Shown: piece by piece, positions 13,581 through 17,532 of the stretch
Position numbering within the stretch: the first letter of the stretch is position 1
How the letters are laid out: each line of letters begins with the position of its first letter
Source: DASSHC01 sp035693105
Lineage (GTDB): Bacteria > Chloroflexota > Chloroflexia > Thermomicrobiales > Thermomicrobiaceae
Length of the DNA: 17,532 nucleotides
Assembly: GCA_035693105.1 (NCBI GenBank)
Contig: DASSHC010000121.1
Location: forward strand, 1 to 17,532
Direction of reading: 5' to 3'
The notes under the pieces: model-generated
Told to the model about the DNA's origin: nothing
What the model saw: the letters and a program-made list of their open reading frames with translations, nothing else
The model's database searches: none
Translations under genes and position numbers: made by a program

Positions 13581-14717
13581 ATGACTGTCGAGCTGGCGGC
13601 GCTACGGGCCGAGTTCCCGATCGCCGAGGAGTGGTCCTACCTGAATCACGCGGCGATCGGCCCCTTCTCGCGCCGCACCGAGGCGGCGATCGCCGCGGTC
13701 AGCGGCGCCTTTGCCCGGCCGCCCTCGATGGGCGACGCCTACGGCGAGGCGGTCGAGACGGCGCGCGGCAACGTAGCCCGGCTCGTCGGCGGCACGCCCG
13801 ACGGCGTGGCCTTCGTCGGCAGCCTGGCCGACGCCATGAGCCTGGTGGCGGCCGGGATCGACTGGCACCCCGGCGACAACGTGATCATGCCCCAGGAGGA
13901 GTTCCCCTCCAACGTCTACCCCTTCCTCAACCTGGAGCGGCTGGGCGTCGAGCTGCGCATGGTCGAGAAGGACGAGCAGGGCTTCACCAGCCTGGAGCGC
14001 GTGGCGGCGGCCATGGACGCTCACACCCGCGCGGTCGTCCTTAGCCACGTCGAGTTCATGACCGGTTACAAGAACGACCTCGACGCCCTGGGACGGCTCT
14101 GCCGCGAGCACGGCGCGCTCTCGGTCGTCGACGCGACGCAGTCGATGGGCGCGCAGCCGATCGACGTGGCCAGGAGCGGCATCGACGTGATCGCGGCGCA
14201 CGGCTACAAGTGGCTGATGGCCTCGTTCGGCCTGGGCGTGGTGCACCTCTCCGAGCGCGCCATCGAAGCGATCCACCCGATCTACGTCGGGCGCCTGAGC
14301 GTGGCGCTCGGCTACGAGGATCTGGAGTACCGCATTCACTGGCAGCCGGGCGCGCGCCGCTACCAGACCGGCGGCATCAACTGGCTGGGCGTGGCCGCCT
14401 TCAACGCCTCGGCCACGCTGGTCGAGGCCGCCGAGCCGGCGCGCACCGCCGCGCACTGCCTCGCGCTGACCGACCGGCTCCTCTCCGGCGTGGCCGAGCT
14501 GGGCTACCAGGTCACCTCCTGCCTCGACCCGGCCCACCGCTCGCAGATCGTCAGCTTCAGCAGCGGCGACCGCGACACCGACGCGCGCCTCGTCGAGAAC
14601 CTGGAAGCGCGGCAGGTTTCGACCACCCTGCGCGGCCGGGGCGTGCGCGTCTCGCCCTACTTCTACAACACCGACGAGGACATCGACCGCCTGCTGGAGC
14701 TGCTGCCGCCGCGCTAG
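13581..14717 (+). CDS. PLP-dependent aminotransferase class V family protein (cysteine desulfurase-like)
   Basis: A 378-residue fold-type I PLP enzyme. N-terminal YLNHAAIGPFS (20-30) is the family substrate/cofactor entry motif. SHVEFMTG (155-162), VVDATQSMGAQ (182-192, with Asp184 for the pyridine nitrogen and Gln187) and AAHGYKW (205-211, with Lys210 as the Schiff-base lysine) define the active site. The family includes SufS/CsdB cysteine desulfurases and selenocysteine lyases, but their catalytic cysteine near the C-terminus is absent: the equivalent region reads LRGRGVRVSPYFYNT. It is therefore more likely an isopenicillin-epimerase-like or other class V enzyme of unknown substrate. The ATG at 13581 has GAGGGAG about 4 bases upstream. 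It is followed by a strong terminator, so it is probably a single-gene transcript. Confidence 0.9.
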   Translation: MTVELAALRAEFPIAEEWSYLNHAAIGPFSRRTEAAIAAVSGAFARPPSMGDAYGEAVETARGNVARLVGGTPDGVAFVGSLADAMSLVAAGIDWHPGDNVIMPQEEFPSNVYPFLNLERLGVELRMVEKDEQGFTSLERVAAAMDAHTRAVVLSHVEFMTGYKNDLDALGRLCREHGALSVVDATQSMGAQPIDVARSGIDVIAAHGYKWLMASFGLGVVHLSERAIEAIHPIYVGRLSVALGYEDLEYRIHWQPGARRYQTGGINWLGVAAFNASATLVEAAEPARTAAHCLALTDRLLSGVAELGYQVTSCLDPAHRSQIVSFSSGDRDTDARLVENLEARQVSTTLRGRGVRVSPYFYNTDEDIDRLLELLPPR

Positions 14718-14722
14718 CCTCC

Positions 14723-14768
14723 CGCGAGCGCCGTGCAGGATTTCAGCACGGCGCTCGCGTTAATCTTC
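14723..14768 (+). terminator. Strong intrinsic terminator after the PLP enzyme
   Basis: A perfect 14-bp stem, CGCGAGCGCCGTGC with GCACGGCGCTCGCG, closes a 9-base loop and is followed by TTAATCTT. It starts 6 bases after the stop codon. Confidence 0.85.
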
Positions 14769-14956
14769 GCTGACGCCTCAGCTATCGACGGCTTGTAACA
14801 ACCTGCTATCATGCGCCCTACGCCGCGACCTGGCTCGCCTCAAGAGGCCTTGTGGGTCGCGGCGACGTTTCCGGCGTTGTCAAAACGAAAAGGGGGTGCG
14901 GAGCAACGGCTGCTGCCATTTGATCGGCCGCGCACGCGTATACGAGGGAGAGCGAG

Positions 14957-16438
14957 ATGCGTCGAATCCTTTCCGCGGTGTGTCTCATCCTCAGCGTCCT
15001 CATGCCACTCGGTATGCAGGCAGGTTCCTCCCTTGAACCGGTCTTGATGCATCCCACCGTCGGCGACTACGCCTTCATCACGGCGTCGGAGACGCCGCCG
15101 ACCGAGGCCCAGTGTATGTCGGTCGGCCGCCGCTGCTTCAGCCCGCAGGCGATCCAGGCGGCCTACAACCTGGGCCCGCTCTACGCCGCCGGCAACCAGG
15201 GGCAGGGCATCACCATCGCCATCGTCGACTCCTACGGCAGCGACACCATCGCCCACGATCTGCACGTCTTCGACCAGGCATTCGGCCTGCAGCCGATGTG
15301 CGGTGAGGAGAGCGTGACCTGCGCCGGCGGCATGCCGACCTTCAGCATCCTGCACGTGCAGGGCGCGCCGGCTACCAAGGCGCCGCCCGCGAAGAGCAAG
15401 GGCACCGGGCAGGAGGACAAGGCAGCCTGGGCGCTGGAGGTCGCGCTCGACGTCGAGATGGCCCACGCCACCGCGCCGCTAGCGAACATCCTGCTGGTCA
15501 CCACCCCCACCGCCGAGACGCTCGGCGTGCAGGGCTTCCCCGACATGATGAACGCCGAGCAGTACGTGATCGACCATCACCTGGCGCAGGTCATCTCGCA
15601 GAGCTTCGCCTCGGCCGAGGACGCCTTCGGCAGCGCCCAATCGCTGCGGAACCTGCGGCACGCCTACATCGCGGCGGCGCAGAACGGCGTCACCGTGCTG
15701 GGCTCGACGGGTGACAGCGGCACCGCCAACACGACCAAGCAGCCGGTGGGCCAGGGTGGCTCGACCATCCCCTACCCCACCGTCGAGTGGCCCGCCAGCG
15801 ATCCGCTGGTGACCGGCGTCGGCGGCACCTACCTCTGCACCGACCCGACCAACACGAGCAGCCGCGTGGTCGATAGCACCGACCCGCCCTCTGGCTGCAC
15901 CAGCCATCCGGGGCAAGCCGAGGTCGGCTGGATCGTCAGCGGCGGCGGCTTCAGCCACGTCTTCGCCAAGCCGGACTACCAGGACACGCTGCCAGCCGGC
16001 AGCACGCCGATCGGGACCATGCGCGGTGTACCCGACGTCGCCTTCCAGGCCAGCGCCACGACCGGCGCGCTCGTCTACCTGTCGCTCCCGCCCGACGGCC
16101 AGAGCGGCCTGATCTGCGGCGCCAGTCCGTGCAGCACCGGCTGGTACGACATCGGCGGCACCTCGCTGAGCTGCCCGCAGTGGGCCGGGCTGGTGGCGAT
16201 CGCCGACCAGCTCAACGGCGGCGGCCTGGGCCTGATCAACCCGGCGCTCTACCGCATCGGGGCCGACGCGACTCGCTACGCCGCCGACTTCTACGACGTG
16301 ACCACCGGCACCAACCAGATCGATCCGTCGATCCCCGGTTACCCGGCGACCACGGGCTGGGATCCGGTGACCGGGCTGGGCACGCCCAACGCGGCCAACC
16401 TCCTTCCCGACCTGGTCCTCGCGGCGCACGGCCACTGA
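14957..16438 (+). CDS. Secreted sedolisin-family (S53) serine-carboxyl peptidase
   Basis: A 493-residue exported acid-type endopeptidase. A signal peptide (about 1-22, MRRILSAVCLILSVLMPLGM) is followed by about 40 residues and then the catalytic domain, beginning at SPQAIQAAYNLGPLY (62-76). Predicted catalytic residues are Glu161 and Asp165 (ALEVALDVE), oxyanion Asp253 (STGDSG) and Ser403 (GGTSLSCPQWAG). The calcium site is suggested by Asp447 with TTGTN and by GWDPVTGLGTPN (467-478). Sedolisins usually carry a propeptide of about 170-190 residues, which is missing here. Several Cys pairs (53/60, 115/122, 294/314, 387/392) could form disulfides outside the cell. The ATG at 14957 has AGGGAG 6 bases upstream. 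TATCAT at 14807-14812 may be the -10 box. A terminator follows at 16462. Confidence 0.92.
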   Translation: MRRILSAVCLILSVLMPLGMQAGSSLEPVLMHPTVGDYAFITASETPPTEAQCMSVGRRCFSPQAIQAAYNLGPLYAAGNQGQGITIAIVDSYGSDTIAHDLHVFDQAFGLQPMCGEESVTCAGGMPTFSILHVQGAPATKAPPAKSKGTGQEDKAAWALEVALDVEMAHATAPLANILLVTTPTAETLGVQGFPDMMNAEQYVIDHHLAQVISQSFASAEDAFGSAQSLRNLRHAYIAAAQNGVTVLGSTGDSGTANTTKQPVGQGGSTIPYPTVEWPASDPLVTGVGGTYLCTDPTNTSSRVVDSTDPPSGCTSHPGQAEVGWIVSGGGFSHVFAKPDYQDTLPAGSTPIGTMRGVPDVAFQASATTGALVYLSLPPDGQSGLICGASPCSTGWYDIGGTSLSCPQWAGLVAIADQLNGGGLGLINPALYRIGADATRYAADFYDVTTGTNQIDPSIPGYPATTGWDPVTGLGTPNAANLLPDLVLAAHGH

Positions 16439-16461
16439 GCGACGCGCGCGCGGTGAGACTC

Positions 16462-16500
16462 GCGGCCCGGCCATTCCGGCCGGGCCGCTTCTCATTCTCA
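16462..16500 (+). terminator. Intrinsic terminator after the sedolisin
   Basis: GCGGCCCGGCC and GGCCGGGCCGC form a perfect 11-bp stem with an ATTCC loop, followed by TTCTCATTCTCATT. It starts 24 bases after the stop codon. Confidence 0.8.
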
Positions 16501-16571
16501 TTGGCTGGCGTAGTGGTGATTGTTATGTCGAGTATGTAAGGAGCTAAAGAGACGGGCCTGGTCTCGCGAGC

Positions 16572-16749
16572 GGCACGGATCCCTCCACTGCGGTCGGGAT
16601 GACAGAGGGAGTGTCGGGCTGACGAGGAGGATGCGGCTAGAACGATGGTCGGCCTCGTCGACCGGTCTCGTCCGGTGGGCCACATCCCCTCCCCTGTCAC
16701 CCTTCGGCAGGCTCAGGGCAGGCTCTGAGCTTGCCGAAGGATCCGTGCC
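16572..16749. mobile_element. MITE-like element, second copy of the family at 79-194
   Basis: Terminal GGCACGGATCC (16572-16582) and GGATCCGTGCC (16739-16749) are perfect inverted ends. Inside, GGGATGACAG, GGGCTGACGA, CTCGTCCGG and CCCTGTCA occur in the same order as in the element at 79-194, though the interior is longer. The right end adds its own hairpin: CCTTCGGCAGGCTCAG pairs with CTGAGCTTGCCGAAGG with one mismatch. It has no coding potential and fills much of the 345-base gene-free gap from 16439 to 16783. Confidence 0.6.
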
Positions 16750-16783
16750 GCACCCGGCACCCAACGTCCTCGACAGCCCTCCC

Positions 16784-17532
16784 CTACGCGGGCAGCGCGG
16801 GGCGCGGGCGCTGGGCGAAGACCTCGTTGAGCCAGGAGCCGGCGACCGCCAGCCACTCATCCATGTGCGAGAAGGCGACGTGGTTAGCCTTGGGGATGAA
16901 GTGCAGCCGCTTGGGGCCGCCGGCCGCCTGATAGAGCCGCAGCGACTCGCGCGGCGGCACCACCAGATCGCTGCCGGCGCCGATCACCAGCAGCGGCGCG
17001 CGCAGCCGGGGAGCGACGTCGATGAGCGACATCCGCGCCACCAGCGCGCTCAGCTCCCCGGCCTCTGCCCCCGTCAGGTGCGCGATCTCGCCGGTGACCA
17101 GCTCGCTGAGATGGCGGAAGTACGGCGCGGGGTGGAACGGTGCGGTGACCGAGATCGCGGCCGCCAGCCGCTCGTCGTGCGCCGCCATCTGCACCGCGAA
17201 GGCGCCGCGCAGGCTGACGCCGAGGACCGCGATGCGGCGGGCGTCGATCGCCGGGTGCGCCTCGCCGAAGGCCACCAGCGCCGCGGCGATGTCCTCCTGG
17301 CCGGGGCGCCCCAGCACGCGGTCCCAGGCCTCGCCGCTGCCGGGCGTGTCGAGCGCCAGCGTGGCGAAGCCGCGCTCCAGCAGCGGCCGCGACCAGCGTG
17401 TCGTCTCCTCCTTGACCGTGCTGGCGCCGTTGAGCAGCACCACCAGCGGGTGCGGCCCGGCGCCGCCCTCGGGGCGGCGCAGGTAGGCTGGCAGGCTGAG
17501 GTTCCGCCAGGGGATCTCGACCGGCTCGATGG
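16784..17532 (-). CDS. Alpha/beta hydrolase (dienelactone hydrolase/FrsA-like), 5' end beyond window
   Basis: The visible 248 codons run off the right edge, so the start is missing; the frame is open to 17532 with in-frame sequence IEPVEIPWRNLSLPAYLRRP before the first core strand. The core reads LVVLLNGASTVKEE, which supplies the oxyanion loop, then LALDTPGSGEAW. The nucleophile elbow is GVSLRG, with Ser at 17213-17215. Asp in GAGSDLVVPP (16967-16969) and His in KANHVAFSH (16880-16882) complete the triad. The G-x-ST-KEE stretch followed by a DTPGSGE loop resembles 2,6-dihydropseudooxynicotine hydrolase/FrsA-type enzymes, so C-C or ester hydrolysis is possible. There is no signal peptide in the visible part. 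TAG stop at 16784-16786. Confidence 0.87.
   Translation of the reverse strand, partial: IEPVEIPWRNLSLPAYLRRPEGGAGPHPLVVLLNGASTVKEETTRWSRPLLERGFATLALDTPGSGEAWDRVLGRPGQEDIAAALVAFGEAHPAIDARRIAVLGVSLRGAFAVQMAAHDERLAAAISVTAPFHPAPYFRHLSELVTGEIAHLTGAEAGELSALVARMSLIDVAPRLRAPLLVIGAGSDLVVPPRESLRLYQAAGGPKRLHFIPKANHVAFSHMDEWLAVAGSWLNEVFAQRPRPALPA

Overview
The window is high-GC bacterial DNA. It most likely comes from a Chloroflexota member near Thermomicrobia/Sphaerobacter. That placement is an inference from gene content: a Chloroflexota-type secreted repeat protein fused to a DUF922-like domain, an HD-GYP/LuxR fusion regulator, an F420-type nitroreductase-family protein and a bacterial sedolisin. No rRNA, tRNA, CRISPR array or phage module was seen. 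Thirteen protein genes can be supported; one of them runs off the right edge. The intergenic gaps are crowded with short inverted-repeat elements.

Layout. Positions 1-276 hold palindromes and a MITE-like element. Two minus-strand genes follow: an unknown protein (1281-1883) and a membrane-anchored Pro/Thr-rich protein (277-1098). A plus-strand FAD-dependent amine/amino-acid oxidoreductase lies at 2047-3447 and converges on a minus-strand series. Read in the direction of transcription, that series is: deazaflavin nitroreductase-family protein (11140-11679), stand-alone AMPK-beta/CBM48-like protein (10707-11033), CaiB/BaiF CoA transferase (9048-10250), O-methyltransferase-like protein (7848-8864), SBP56-family selenium-binding protein/methanethiol oxidase (6126-7508), HD-GYP/LuxR regulator (4098-5735) and a DsrE-family protein (3496-3867). 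Further right are a secreted DUF922-like protein (11928-13286, minus), a class V PLP enzyme (13581-14717, plus), a secreted sedolisin (14957-16438, plus) and an alpha/beta hydrolase (16784 to the right edge, minus).

Main discovery. The DsrE-family gene is interrupted by an in-frame TGA exactly where the family carries the first cysteine of its CxxC-type redox motif. After the TGA the same frame continues for 39 residues of normal DsrE C-terminus and ends at TAG. Beginning 5 bases after the TGA is a two-part stem-loop: 5-bp lower stem, 3x3 internal loop, 7-bp upper stem and GUG apical loop. The loop starts 19 nt after the UGA, which fits the known bacterial SECIS pattern. I therefore read it as a 123-residue selenoprotein with a Sec-Gly-Ala-Cys motif.

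A perfect 18-bp palindrome, ATCGGACGAACGTCCGAT, occurs twice in the window. One copy is upstream of this gene and the other is upstream of the SBP56-family gene, in the same orientation. This suggests that one unknown regulator co-controls a DsrE-like selenoprotein and a selenium-binding-protein-family thiol oxidase. That would be a small sulfur/selenium regulon with no regulator of its own obvious in the window. The functional link is inference; the TGA, the hairpin and the duplicated palindrome are read directly from the sequence.
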